Positions 45,534 to 54,349 of a DNA stretch of 64,000 bases are shown here, piece after piece (within the stretch, counting starts at the first letter, position 1; the number at the start of each line of letters is the position of its first letter). The notes under the pieces are model-generated. The model worked only from the letters and a program-made list of their open reading frames with translations. It searched no databases and had not been told where the DNA came from. Origin of the DNA: Afifellaceae bacterium (GTDB lineage Bacteria > Pseudomonadota > Alphaproteobacteria > Rhizobiales > Afifellaceae); NCBI GenBank assembly GCA_028281235.1, contig JANQKG010000044.1, positions 1 to 64,000 of the forward strand. Reading direction: 5' to 3'. The position numbers were made by a program, and so were the translations under genes.

Positions 45534-45548
45534 TTAAGGCTGCTTTAA
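45534..45548. promoter_or_regulatory. CtrA box upstream of ftsK
   Basis: A perfect TTAA-N7-TTAA (TTAA at 45534-45537 and 45545-45548) 55 bp upstream of the ftsK start. CtrA is the cell-cycle response regulator of Alphaproteobacteria and this is its consensus; binding is inferred. Confidence 0.6.
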
Positions 45549-45672
45549 CCACTGGGAGCCCGTCTGCACATGCTGGCCGCGCGCCGTGAGGTTGGTCTTT
45601 AAAAGAGGCTCTGAGGATAAGTGCGCAGACCGGGCCGGATTTTTCGGTCCCTTGGCGCCCTGTGCAGCGCGC

Positions 45673-45762
45673 GTAGCCCGCATGGAGCGGAGCGAAATGC
45701 GGGAGCATGTTCGTCGCGCCGCTGAGGCCGTCCCGGATTACGCTGCGCTTCATCCGGGCTAC
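45673..45762. repeat. GTAGCCCG-type imperfect inverted repeat
   Basis: Two 32-base arms: 45673-45704 (starting GTAGCCCGCATGGAGCGG) and 45731-45762 (ending CATCCGGGCTAC). They are inverted and mostly complementary with a few mismatches. A disrupted relative lies at 50084-50327. It sits in the 380-bp gene-free gap between ftsK and amtB (45480-45859), which otherwise holds only the CtrA box and a terminator. Confidence 0.7.
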
Positions 45763-45804
45763 GAGGCCGGCGCTGCTGCGGTCCCTGAGCGCTTCGAAGG
45801 CAGG

Positions 45805-45829
45805 AAAACGGGGCCGCGAGGGCCCCGTT
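45805..45829 (-). terminator. Intrinsic terminator of amtB
   Basis: The stem is ACGGGGCC (45808-45815) with GGCCCCGT (45821-45828) and a five-base loop. On the minus strand it is followed by four T (45805-45808 region). It lies 31 bp beyond the amtB stop. Confidence 0.75.
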
Positions 45830-45859
45830 CTGTCGTGGGAGGACTGGATTGGGCCTCTG

Positions 45860-47215
45860 TCAGACCCGCTGGCTGCCGACGCCGAACTCCGGATAGGCCT
45901 CCACGCCGACCTCGGAGGTGTCGAGGCCGAGCGATTCTTCCTCTTCGCTGGCGCGGATGCCGACGGTGTATTTGAGCGCCAGCCAGACGATGCTGCTCAC
46001 CACCAACGTGAACGCGCCAATCGCGACGATTCCGACGATCTGCGTCCCGTAGCTCGTGCCGGAATTCGTCAGCGGCACGACCAGGGTGCCCCAGATGCCA
46101 GCGATCAGATGCACCGGAATGGCGCCGACCACATCGTCGATCTTCATGCGGTCGAGAAGCGGCACGAAGATCACCACGATCACGCCGCCGACCGCGCCGA
46201 TGAAGAGGGCGGCGGGAACGCTGGGCGTCAGGGGCTCCGCGGTGATGGACACGAGACCCGCAAGCGCGCCGTTCAGCGCCATCGTCACGTCGACCTTCTT
46301 GTAGATGATCTGCGTGAGGATGATCACGGCGACCACGCCGGCAGCTGCGGCAAGGTTGGTGTTGACGAAGATGCGCGAGATGGCCGAGGCGTTCTCAAAG
46401 CCGTTAAGCGCAAGCTGCGAGCCGCCGTTGAAGCCGAACCAGCCGAGCCACAGGATGAAGGTTCCAAGCGTGGCGAGCGGGATCGACGAGCCGGGCAGCG
46501 GGTGTATGCCGCCCTCGGCGGTGAACTTGCCCTTGCGCGCGCCGAGCAGGAAGGCGCCGGCCAGCGCCGCCCAGCCACCGACTGAGTGGACCAGCGTGGA
46601 GCCGGCGAAGTCGGAGAAGCCCATCTCCGCAAGCCAGCCGCCGCCCCATTGCCAGGACCCGGTGATCGGATAGAGCACGCCGGTCAGCACGGCCGTGAAG
46701 ATCAGGAAGGGCCACAGCTTGATGCGTTCAGCCAGCGTTCCGGAGACGATCGACGCCGCGGTGGCGCAGAACACCATCTGGAAGAACCAGTCGGACGCGG
46801 CGGCATAGTCGCCGCTCGTCTCGGAGGCCGGATCGGGAATGTCCTTGGGGACGGGGACGCCGAAATAGCCGCCGTTCACGTCCATGTACATGAGATTGTA
46901 GCCAATCACCCAGAACATGATTCCCGCAATCGAATAGAGCGAGATGTTCTTCAGGCATTGCATGGCGACGTTCTTGGACCGTACCAGCCCGGCTTCCAGC
47001 ATGGCGAAGCCGGCGGCCATCCACATGACGAGGAAGCCCGACACGAGGAACGAGAAGGTGTTGAACGTAAAGGCAACGGCTGCGGCGTCCGCCGCCACCA
47101 TTGCCACTTCGGCCGCTTCGGTCGCGGCCTCAGTTGTTTCCTGGGCATAAGCCGGCGCGAGCATGGCAGCGAGCAGCCCGGCCACGCCAATCAGTCTAGC
47201 TGCGAAGCAGCGCAT
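45860..47215 (-). CDS. amtB: Ammonium transporter AmtB
   Basis: A 451-residue membrane protein with a cleavable signal segment (about 1-24, APAYAQ) and eleven helices. Family motifs: FLVMWMAAGFAMLEAGLVR, DWFFQMVFCATAASIVSG, GWAALAGAFLLGARKG and FGFNGGSQLAL. It conducts ammonium/ammonia into the cell and is blocked by PII. The ATG at 47215 has a GGAGAA ribosome site; earlier ATGs at 47236 and 47344 lack one. Paired with glnK upstream. Confidence 0.93.
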   Translation of the reverse strand: MRCFAARLIGVAGLLAAMLAPAYAQETTEAATEAAEVAMVAADAAAVAFTFNTFSFLVSGFLVMWMAAGFAMLEAGLVRSKNVAMQCLKNISLYSIAGIMFWVIGYNLMYMDVNGGYFGVPVPKDIPDPASETSGDYAAASDWFFQMVFCATAASIVSGTLAERIKLWPFLIFTAVLTGVLYPITGSWQWGGGWLAEMGFSDFAGSTLVHSVGGWAALAGAFLLGARKGKFTAEGGIHPLPGSSIPLATLGTFILWLGWFGFNGGSQLALNGFENASAISRIFVNTNLAAAAGVVAVIILTQIIYKKVDVTMALNGALAGLVSITAEPLTPSVPAALFIGAVGGVIVVIFVPLLDRMKIDDVVGAIPVHLIAGIWGTLVVPLTNSGTSYGTQIVGIVAIGAFTLVVSSIVWLALKYTVGIRASEEEESLGLDTSEVGVEAYPEFGVGSQRV

Positions 47216-47377
47216 CCGTGTTCTCCATCGTTTCATGTCCCACAGAGGGAGAGCCAGCATCGCGGCGCTCGGAAGCACTCGATACAAACCCCGTGCCAAG
47301 TGCCGTTTCGGCTCGACACAGCGTACAGACGCCCATCTCTGCATATATTTTCATCAATCAGAGGTGTGCTTGGTCTT

Positions 47378-47397
47378 TGATGCCTATCAAATAGGCA

Positions 47398-47400
<3 letters not shown>
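47378..47400 (-). promoter_or_regulatory. Hairpin at the glnK/amtB junction
   Basis: TGATGCCTAT (47378-47387) and ATAGGCATCA (47391-47400) form a perfect 10-bp stem with a three-base loop. The stem contains the glnK stop codon (47398-47400). No T-run follows on the minus strand, so a partial terminator or an RNA-processing and stability signal is more likely than full termination; it may set the GlnK to AmtB ratio. Confidence 0.6.
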
Positions 47401-47787
<387 letters not shown>

Positions 47788-47815
47788 TCATTGCAGCCGC
47801 TCGTGGGCAACACCT

Positions 47816-47831
47816 TCAAATGTCGTGCCAA
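47816..47831 (-). promoter_or_regulatory. Sigma-54 promoter of glnK-amtB
   Basis: On the minus strand the sequence TTGGCACGACATTTGA matches the sigma-54 consensus TGGCACG-N4-TTGC at all but the last base. It lies about 80 bp upstream of the glnK start and fits nitrogen control (RpoN/NtrC) known for this operon. No clear NtrC site could be identified by eye. Confidence 0.7.
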
Positions 47832-47883
47832 GTCGCCGCTTTACGCGGCAATTCGCGCCCCTAACCCCGGCAATCGGGGGGCG

Positions 47884-48756
47884 CTATTGCGTCCGATCGG
47901 GCCAGACTCGGATCAGTCCCTCCTGGGCGACGGAGGCGACGAGAACACCGGCGCGCGTGTAGATGGCGCCGCGGTTGAAGCCGCGCGCGCCGGACGCCGA
48001 CGGGCTCTCCTGCGCGTAGAGCAGCCATTCGTCGGTTCGGAAGGGTCGGTGGAACCATAGGGAATGGTCGAGGCTCGCCACCTGGAGGTCGTCGTCGAAG
48101 AGCATGCGGCCGTGCGGATAGAGCGAGGTGTCGAGCAGCATCATGTCGGACGCGTAGGCGAGTACGCATTTGTGGATCGCCACGTCGTCGGGCAGCGGGC
48201 CGGTGGCGCGGAACCATACCTTTTGAACCGGCTCAAGCTTCTCGCGGCGCATATAGGGCGTGAGGCTCACCGGCCTCAGCTCAATGGGCCGCTCGCGTCG
48301 CCAATAGCGCTTCATCGGTTCGGAGGCATGCGCCATGAATTGCCGCTTCAGTTCCTCCTCCGACATGAGCTCTTCCGGCGGGGGCACGTCCGGTGCACTG
48401 GTCTGGTGGTCGAGCCCGTCTTCTTCCTTCTGGAACGACACCGCCATGGAGAAGATCGCCTGGCCATGCTGGATGGCGACGACGCGGCGTGTGAGGAAGC
48501 TCTTGCCGTCGCGGATGCGGTCGACGTCGTAGATGATGGGCACGGCGGGGTCGCCGGGGCGTAGGAAATAGCCATGCAGCGAATGCGCCTTGCGCGTCGG
48601 CTCCACGGTGCGCGAGGCGGCGACCAGCGCCTGCCCGATCACCTGGCCGCCGAACACGCGCTGCCAGCCCTCGTCGGGGCTGCGACCGCGAAACAGGTTG
48701 TGCTCAAGCGGCTCAAGGTCGAGGATGTCCAGGAGGTTCTCAATGGCAGCCGGCAT
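47884..48756 (-). CDS. tesB: Acyl-CoA thioesterase II
   Basis: A 290-residue double hot-dog thioesterase. Diagnostic parts are NLFRGRSPDEGWQRVFGGQV, HSLHGYFLRPGDPAVPIIYDVDRIRDG near the N-terminus, and ASLDHSLWFHRPFRTDEWLLY, with DxTQ-like active residues in the second half. It hydrolyses acyl-CoAs to free acid. Length is normal for TesB (about 285-290). The gene precedes glnK on the same strand and starts 82 bp from the divergent UbiH-family gene. Confidence 0.93.
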   Translation of the reverse strand: MPAAIENLLDILDLEPLEHNLFRGRSPDEGWQRVFGGQVIGQALVAASRTVEPTRKAHSLHGYFLRPGDPAVPIIYDVDRIRDGKSFLTRRVVAIQHGQAIFSMAVSFQKEEDGLDHQTSAPDVPPPEELMSEEELKRQFMAHASEPMKRYWRRERPIELRPVSLTPYMRREKLEPVQKVWFRATGPLPDDVAIHKCVLAYASDMMLLDTSLYPHGRMLFDDDLQVASLDHSLWFHRPFRTDEWLLYAQESPSASGARGFNRGAIYTRAGVLVASVAQEGLIRVWPDRTQ

Positions 48757-48838
48757 GGCGCGGTCTCGTTGTCGATGGACCTTGGGTGAGGTGGCGGACA
48801 GTCGTCAGAGCAGGCAGCGGAAGTCAAGCAGAGAACAG

Positions 48839-50068
48839 ATGGCCGCCAAGCAGCACAGATCAGACATCGTCATTGCCGGCGGCGGGCTGGCGGGGCTCGC
48901 CGGTGCGTTGGCGATCGCCCGGGGCGCGCCGGGGCTCAGCGTGGAGGTGATCGACGCGACGCCGCCACATGTCGGCGGGACCGACGAGCGCGCTTCGGCG
49001 ATTGCCGCGGCGGCGCGGCGCATGCTTGAGCAACTCGGCGTATGGGCGGATGTGGCGGACGGAGCCGAAGCGATCCGCTCCATGGAGATCACTGACAGCC
49101 GCACTGGCGATAGTGTGCGTCCGGTCTTCCTCACCTTTGACGAGGATGTGGCGGAGGGCGAGCCGTTCGCGCACATGGTGCCCAACCAGATGCTTATTGC
49201 GGCGCTGCGCAAGGCGGCGGAGACGGCCGGCGTGACCGTCACGGCGCCGGAATCGGTGGCGGGCTTTGCCGTCGAGGACGGGGCGGTCGCAGTGCGTCTC
49301 GGCTCCGGCGCGGAGCGGCGCGCGTCGCTGCTGGTGGCGGCCGACGGCATCCGCTCGCGGCTGCGCAAACTATCGGGGATCAAGACGGTCTCGTGGCGCT
49401 ATCCGCAATCGGCGATCGTGGTGAATGTGCGCCATGAGCGGCCGCATGACGGGGTTGCCGTTGAGCATTTTCTGCCGGGCGGGCCGTTCGCCATCCTGCC
49501 GCTCAAGGGCAATCGCTCCTCGCTGGTCTGGCCGGAGCGCAGCGCCGACGCGAAGCGGTTCGTCGATGGCGACGATTTCGTCTTCCTCGTCGAGCTTGAG
49601 CGGCGCTTTGGGCATCGTCTTGGCGAGATCACGCTTGACGGGCCGCGGCGTGCTTATCCGCTCGGGCTGATGTTGGCGCGCGACTTCGTGCGCCCGCGAT
49701 TTGCGCTGCTTGGCGATGCGGCACACGGCATTCATCCGATCGCCGGCCAGGGGCTCAATCTCGGCTTCCGTGATGTTGCGGCTCTGGCGGAAACCCTTGT
49801 CGACGCCCATCGCATTGGCCTCGACATTGGATCGCTCGATGTGCTCAGGCGCTACGAACAATGGCGGCGCTACGATTCGTGGCAGATGGGCGTCATGACG
49901 GACGCGTTGAACCGCCTCTTCTCCAACGACATCACGCCGCTGCGCATCGCGCGCGATATCGGGCTCGGCGTTGTCGATCGGCTGCCGCGGCTGAAAGGGT
50001 TCCTGATCGGCGAAGCCGCCGGCCTTGTCGGCGATTTGCCAAAGCTCCTCAAAGGCGAAGCGCTGTAG
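48839..50068 (+). CDS. UbiH/UbiF/Coq6 family FAD monooxygenase
   Basis: A 409-residue flavoprotein hydroxylase of ubiquinone synthesis. FAD-binding starts at IVIAGGGLAGLAGALAIARG (about 11-30), a middle region has DERASAIAAAARRMLEQLGVW, and the second FAD motif is LLGDAAHGIHPIAGQGLNLGFRDV. Which ring position it hydroxylates cannot be read from sequence, as Alphaproteobacteria use several UbiH-like enzymes with mixed specificity. The ATG at 48839 is chosen because the earlier reading lies over tesB on the other strand. Confidence 0.9.
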   Translation: MAAKQHRSDIVIAGGGLAGLAGALAIARGAPGLSVEVIDATPPHVGGTDERASAIAAAARRMLEQLGVWADVADGAEAIRSMEITDSRTGDSVRPVFLTFDEDVAEGEPFAHMVPNQMLIAALRKAAETAGVTVTAPESVAGFAVEDGAVAVRLGSGAERRASLLVAADGIRSRLRKLSGIKTVSWRYPQSAIVVNVRHERPHDGVAVEHFLPGGPFAILPLKGNRSSLVWPERSADAKRFVDGDDFVFLVELERRFGHRLGEITLDGPRRAYPLGLMLARDFVRPRFALLGDAAHGIHPIAGQGLNLGFRDVAALAETLVDAHRIGLDIGSLDVLRRYEQWRRYDSWQMGVMTDALNRLFSNDITPLRIARDIGLGVVDRLPRLKGFLIGEAAGLVGDLPKLLKGEAL

Positions 50069-50129
50069 CTGATCTGCCTCCCGGATGGAGGGCAGGCGAA
50101 ATGCGGGTCACTTGCGCTTTACTCCCGTT

Positions 50130-50237
50130 TGTCATTCCGGAAAGCGCGGCACGCGCTTGTCCGGAACCCATGGCCACCGGGTCGGCGTGGGTGTTCATGG
50201 GTCCCGGTCTCGGCCTGTCGGCCGAACCGGGATGACA
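50130..50237. repeat. TGTCATTCCGG-type palindromic element, copy 2
   Basis: Ends TGTCATTCCGG (50130) and CCGGGATGACA (50237) match the element at 36173-36329; inner arms GGGTCCCGGT and TCCGGAACCC also pair. It is inserted within a disrupted copy of the GTAGCCCG-type repeat (parts at about 50084-50107 and 50262-50327), so one element seems nested in another. The 259-bp gap 50069-50327 holds only these elements. Confidence 0.7.
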
Positions 50238-50327
50238 GAAGTGAGGGTTGATCGTGGCCGATCCGCCTCCCGGATTGCGCTTCGCTTCATCCGGGCGACG
50301 TGGCGCAACGGTCTCGTAGCCCGCATG

Positions 50328-51023
50328 CTAAAAAAGGCCGGCGCCGGTCAGGATCGGCGTTTTCTTCTTCTTGGCCTTCTTCCTTTTGGTCGGCTTCTTG
50401 CGGCGGCGCTTCTTGGGTGGCGGGGGCGGCACAGCGGCGTGCTTCTCGTAGGCTCTTTGAAGCCTTTCCGGATAGCCATGTTCCTCGGCCTTGGGGCCGT
50501 TATAGGCGAGCGAGAATTCCAGCCATTTCAGCCGGCGAAGCTCGTCGTCCAGTTCCCATGCCAGCAGAAGCCGGACGAAGGCCTGGATCTGATTGCCTTC
50601 GCCCACCTTCATGTCCTCAACCATGTCGAATACGCTGGGGTATCCGGCGACGGAGTGGTTGAAGCCCATGATCTGCGGCAGGCCCCACGACGCGGAGCGC
50701 AGTGCCATCACCGGATCGATCCGCATGGCAGCTTCGATCTGCCGGTAGCGATCATCCATCTTCTTCGGATAGGGCTTGGCGCCCCACTTGCGGTAGGCGA
50801 GGCTCTGCTCTTCGGCGGCTTCGCGCTTCAATCCGGCGCCAAGCTCGCGATAGAATATGTGCGGCTCAAACAGGATCTTTGGCCGCCTGCGGCGGTCGAA
50901 CCCGGAGCTTCCCGCCTCAACCTCAATCACCGCCTTGACCACGGCCAAGGGCGCGCTCAGCGTCTCCGCCGCCCGCTCCAGATCGGCGGGACCGAGTCTC
51001 TTGCCGCTGCCTTTGAAATCCAT
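50328..51023 (-). CDS. N-acetylmuramidase (DUF3380) family protein with Lys/Arg-rich tail
   Basis: A 231-residue protein. Residues about 30-195 match the DUF3380/N-acetylmuramidase type found in phage endolysins: ILFEPHIFYREL, SLAYRKWGAKPYPKK, ALRSASWGLPQIMGFNH. The end (about 203-225) is a very basic tail with many Lys/Arg and a run of Pro before it (PPPPPKKRRRKKPTKRKK). No signal peptide is visible, so it would need a holin, lysis or another way to reach the wall. No other phage genes are adjacent. Possibly domesticated. Confidence 0.75.
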   Translation of the reverse strand: MDFKGSGKRLGPADLERAAETLSAPLAVVKAVIEVEAGSSGFDRRRRPKILFEPHIFYRELGAGLKREAAEEQSLAYRKWGAKPYPKKMDDRYRQIEAAMRIDPVMALRSASWGLPQIMGFNHSVAGYPSVFDMVEDMKVGEGNQIQAFVRLLLAWELDDELRRLKWLEFSLAYNGPKAEEHGYPERLQRAYEKHAAVPPPPPKKRRRKKPTKRKKAKKKKTPILTGAGLF

Positions 51024-51095
51024 CGCGGCCTCCGGTGTCCTGAGGCCGACAGGCTACAATCAAGGCGGGCGAAAAGGAACGGCGGCGACGGCCGG

Positions 51096-51296
51096 TCAGC
51101 GCTCCAGTGGCCGCGCTTCCTCTTCCAGAAGGATCGGGATGCCGTCGCGGATCGGGAAGGCGAGCTTCGCGGCGTGGCTGATCAACTCCTGGCGCTCGCG
51201 ATCATATTCCAGCGTGGTCTTGGTGATCGGGCAGACGAGAATTTCCAGAAGCTTCGGGTCCACGGCTCGAACATGATCCTTGTCGTGCTCCGACAT
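51096..51296 (-). CDS. Trm112 family small protein
   Basis: A 66-residue protein with the Trm112/YcaR pattern ([25 protein letters not shown]...[17 protein letters not shown]). Bacterial members are small zinc-ribbon-like or degenerate proteins; this one keeps one Cys of the usual pair (ILVCPITK), so zinc binding is uncertain. It follows the LON-domain gene on the same strand with 15 bp between. Exact function in bacteria is unclear. Confidence 0.85.
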   Translation of the reverse strand: MSEHDKDHVRAVDPKLLEILVCPITKTTLEYDRERQELISHAAKLAFPIRDGIPILLEEEARPLER

Positions 51297-51311
51297 CTCA
51301 GCTCCCTCCCG

Positions 51312-51989
51312 TCACTGTACCGGCGCTGACGGCGCGTTGGCCTCCGCCAGCGCCATTTCGGTGATGGCGATCAGCGTGTCGGCGCGCGCGGCGTGGTCGG
51401 CGCATTCCAGAAGCGCCTGTTTCTCCCGCGGTCCCCATGGGCTCATCATGGACAGCGCGGTCACCAGTCCGGCATTGGATGCTTGGTTGACGCTTTCCCA
51501 ATCGGCCTCGAGATTGTTGGCGGTCAGGTAGGCGCGAAAGGTCTTCAGCAGCGCGTCGCGGTCGACGTCGTCCTCGCCGTTCAACGGCTCGCTCAAATCG
51601 CTGAATTCGTCGAGCGACATCCGGCAGCGGCGATAGGGCTTCTCGTCAGGGAGTTCTTCAACGACCCGGAAGCGAGTGATCCCGGAGAGTGTGATCAGAT
51701 AGCGTCCGTCGCCGGTCTCGGCGAATTGCACGATACGGCCGATGCATCCGATGCTGCAAAGCGGCGGGTGCAGATCCTCAAAGGTTGAGCCGAAGGTCGG
51801 CTGGATCATCCCAACGATCCGATCGGACGCAATCGCGTCATCGACCATGGCGATGTAGCGCGGCTCAAAAATGTTGAGCGGCATCTGACCGCTTGGCAGG
51901 AGCAGCGCGCCGGGAAGCGGAAAGATCGGGATGTCGTGCGGCAGATCGGCAGCACTTTCGTATTGCCGATTGCCCGCCATCACAGCCAT
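51312..51989 (-). CDS. LON peptidase substrate-binding domain protein
   Basis: A 225-residue protein made of the LON N-terminal (substrate-binding) domain only: IPIFPLPGALLLPSGQMPLNIFEPRYIAMVDDAI near the start, then GCIGRIVQF and a helical C-terminal part. There is no ATPase or protease domain. The ATG at 51989 has GGAGG seven bases upstream; a second ATG at 51980 is possible and the upstream extension to 52169 overlaps ybbN. Gene order with YbbN and Trm112 is conserved in Rhizobiales. The role is not established. Confidence 0.87.
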   Translation of the reverse strand: MAVMAGNRQYESAADLPHDIPIFPLPGALLLPSGQMPLNIFEPRYIAMVDDAIASDRIVGMIQPTFGSTFEDLHPPLCSIGCIGRIVQFAETGDGRYLITLSGITRFRVVEELPDEKPYRRCRMSLDEFSDLSEPLNGEDDVDRDALLKTFRAYLTANNLEADWESVNQASNAGLVTALSMMSPWGPREKQALLECADHAARADTLIAITEMALAEANAPSAPVQ

Positions 51990-52008
51990 TGCCGCTCCTC
52001 CGCTTGGA

Positions 52009-52938
52009 TCAAGAGAAGAGCAGCGCAGAAAGCCGCTGCCGCCCAGCGATTGTGGCAGGGTCTGAGACGCCCCAGGCTTCAAAGAACTGGACAAGCTGCT
52101 TGCGCGCGGCCTCGTCGTTCCAGCCGCGATTGCGGCGGACGATCTCCAGAAGCTGATCGACGGCGCCACTGCGGTCGCCGCTTCCGTTCAGCGCCAGCGC
52201 AAGGTCAAAGCGCGTTTGGTGGTCGTCGGGATTGGCCTCTAGCCGCCCTCGCAAATCGTCGGGTTGACCCAGGCGCTCCGCTTGGCTGGCGAGATCAAGT
52301 GCGGCCCGCGCGCCGACAATGGCGGGGTCCTGTTCTTGCGCCGCCGTCAGGCCGGCGAACAGACCACGCGCCTGCGCCAGCTCGCCGAGCGTCACGAAGC
52401 AGCGCACCAATCCGCCGAGCGCCGTCATGTTGTCGGGCTCAGCCTGCAGCACGGCCGAATAGAGGCTTGCCGCGCCGGAATGGTTGTTGTCGGCCAGCGC
52501 CTGGTCGGCGGCTTCCAGAGTCTTCTCCGTGTCGCTTGGCCCGACCGGTCCGGCGATCCGCTCGATGAAGGCCATGACCTGGCTTTCGGGCAGCGCGCCC
52601 ATGAAGCCGTCGAGCGGCTGGCCGTTCTTGAAGGCGAGCACGGCGGGGATGGACTGAATGCCAAGCTGCCCAGGGATCTGCGGGTGGTCATCGATGTTCA
52701 TCTTGACCAGCTTGACCTTGCCCTTGGCCTTGGTAACGGCGCGTTCCAAAACCGGCGTCAATTCGCGGCAAGGGCCGCACCAGGGCGCCCAGAAGTCGAC
52801 GAGGACCGGCACCTCGCGCGAGGCCTCCAGCACATCGGCGCTGAAATCCTGTGTTGTGGTGTCTTTCACAAGACTGGCATCGGCCGCTGGCGCGGCGGCG
52901 TCGCCGGTCTCGCCCAAGATGAATGTTCCGGTGCTCAT
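52009..52938 (-). CDS. ybbN: Thioredoxin-domain co-chaperone YbbN
   Basis: A 309-residue protein with an N-terminal thioredoxin fold (about 28-130) containing the redox pair Cys54/Cys57 in FWAPWCGPC, and a C-terminal TPR-like helical region (about 140-305). This is the YbbN/CnoX layout; it works as a redox-linked holdase chaperone. In E. coli the first Cys is missing, whereas here the CxxC is complete, so thiol exchange is likely. It is 19 bp from the LON gene. Confidence 0.9.
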   Translation of the reverse strand: MSTGTFILGETGDAAAPAADASLVKDTTTQDFSADVLEASREVPVLVDFWAPWCGPCRELTPVLERAVTKAKGKVKLVKMNIDDHPQIPGQLGIQSIPAVLAFKNGQPLDGFMGALPESQVMAFIERIAGPVGPSDTEKTLEAADQALADNNHSGAASLYSAVLQAEPDNMTALGGLVRCFVTLGELAQARGLFAGLTAAQEQDPAIVGARAALDLASQAERLGQPDDLRGRLEANPDDHQTRFDLALALNGSGDRSGAVDQLLEIVRRNRGWNDEAARKQLVQFFEAWGVSDPATIAGRQRLSALLFS

Positions 52939-52975
52939 GCAAGCTCCCGTGGCAAGCTGATGTCGTCGGTCGCCC

Positions 52976-53530
52976 CTATTTGGCGTGTCCTTGACGCGAT
53001 TCCAACGCCGAATCTGCCGCCTCAGCCGCCGCCCCGTCGTCGGAAACCGCCAAAATCAGTGGTTCGTGGCCCGTGTGCCGGAGAAAGGCGACAAGGTCGT
53101 CGCGCTTAATTGAGGTCGTTGCGGTGTTTTCCAGAGGGTGGAAGTTCAGGCGATCGTGGCGCATCAGCGCCTGATCGAGGATGATTGTCACGCGGCCCGC
53201 CACGTCGTTGATCGCACCGAACGGCGTCACCGCGCCCGGAATCACGCCGAACAGCTCTAAAAGCAGTTCCGGCTTGCCGAACGACAAACGGGCGCTGTCG
53301 ATGCGCTTGTGCAGCGCCTTCATGTCGATGGCGGCGTCCTCCTCCGCCACGACGAGAAAGACGCGGTCCTTCTTGTCCTTGAGGAAGAGGTTCTTGGTGT
53401 GCCCGCCGGGAATGTTGCCGCGCAACGCCCGGCTCTCCTCCACGGTGAAGAGCGGCGGGTGCTCCACGGTGGTCGTGGCGATCTTGAGCGCCTCCAGGCA
53501 TGTGGCGAGATCGGCGCGGCTGGCGGGCAT
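52976..53530 (-). CDS. proX: Prolyl-tRNA editing / YbaK-ProX family protein
   Basis: A 184-residue deacylase fold protein. Family parts are TTVEHPPLFTVEESRALRGNIPGGHTKNLFLKDKK and FGVIPGAVTPFGAINDVAG. ProX-type proteins remove alanine from mischarged tRNA-Pro. The ATG at 53530 has GGAG six bases upstream; a longer reading (ATG at 53641) is unconserved. It is separated from ybbN by 37 bp, so it may share its transcript. It ends the core-gene region before tRNA-Gly. Confidence 0.88.
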   Translation of the reverse strand: MPASRADLATCLEALKIATTTVEHPPLFTVEESRALRGNIPGGHTKNLFLKDKKDRVFLVVAEEDAAIDMKALHKRIDSARLSFGKPELLLELFGVIPGAVTPFGAINDVAGRVTIILDQALMRHDRLNFHPLENTATTSIKRDDLVAFLRHTGHEPLILAVSDDGAAAEAADSALESRQGHAK

Positions 53531-53714
53531 GATGTCTCCGGGGGTCTCCGGGCAAATGTGAGGCCATCCGTGTTGGCCGGCAGCCGGCTTAGCGGCTTGC
53601 ATCGGCGCCGACAACCGCACGGGCCGGCGAGGAGGGCCCAACTTTGTTGCAATCGCTGAGGCCTTGGGCCATATACAGGCCGCCGCCGGGCCACCCTCTC
53701 GGCATTCGGCACAT

Positions 53715-53789
53715 GCGGGTGTAGCTCAGGGGTAGAGCACAACCTTGCCAAGGTTGGGGTCGTGGGTTCGAATCCCATCGCCCGCTCCA
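53715..53789 (+). tRNA. tRNA-Gly (anticodon GCC)
   Basis: A 75-base cloverleaf including the encoded CCA end. The acceptor stem is GCGGGTG with CGCCCGC, the D arm is GCTCAGGGGTAGAGC, the anticodon arm is ACCTTGCCAAGGT with GCC, and the T arm is GTGGGTTCGAATCCCAT. A weak promoter-like TATACA lies at 53672-53677. The gene marks the left end of the accessory region; tRNA-Gly genes are common integration sites. Confidence 0.97.
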
Positions 53790-54072
53790 GAATTCTTAAG
53801 TTTTATCAATAGGTTAAGTATCATTCCCTTGCTGCTCTTTCTGCTTCCCCGTCGCCGGCCGATGGTCAGGGAAGCGGCAGGGAAACAGTTGGGAGCGCAA
53901 GAATGCGCGCCGGCGGCTAGCATGGCGGAGCCAAGCATCAGCCAACGATATGACGCAATCTCGGATGCATTGACGCTTTCGCTCATGACAGATCGGCTCG
54001 CGGGTCAGGCTCAACTAAGACAGCGTCCTCGCCGGCCTTCAATAAACGCACCATAGCCAAGAAACAGGCCCG

Positions 54073-54108
54073 AACGCCACTCCTCTCCAAAACGCCACTC
54101 CTCTCCAA
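54073..54108. repeat. Perfect 18-bp tandem duplication
   Basis: AACGCCACTCCTCTCCAA occurs at 54073-54090 and again directly at 54091-54108. It lies in the gene-free stretch after tRNA-Gly. Confidence 0.9.
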
Positions 54109-54296
54109 GATGCGGGACACGCCGGTAAGGGAGTGGTGTCTCTCCTTGCCTGGACAGCGCACTCTCCTTCAGCTGAGTCGTCCGCCAAGTCTCCTGTTTG
54201 ACGGCTGGCCGGCCGCGCCGTCCACGCGGTCCTCTCTTGGCTTGATCTGGGCCGAGGCCGGCTTCGCCTCGATCGCCTGGGCCGCAACGGAGAGCC

Positions 54297-54349
54297 GGAA
54301 CTTTCTTCCCCTGACCTCACGGTCATTCCTCGCGAGGCAAGAAAGTTCC
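54297..54349. repeat. Inverted repeat upstream of DUF736 gene
   Basis: GGAACTTTCTT (54297-54307) and AAGAAAGTTCC (54339-54349) form a perfect 11-bp inverted repeat with a 31-base loop that itself contains a CCTCGCGAGG palindrome. It lies 122 bp upstream of the DUF736 start and may be a regulatory or plasmid-type site. Confidence 0.65.
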
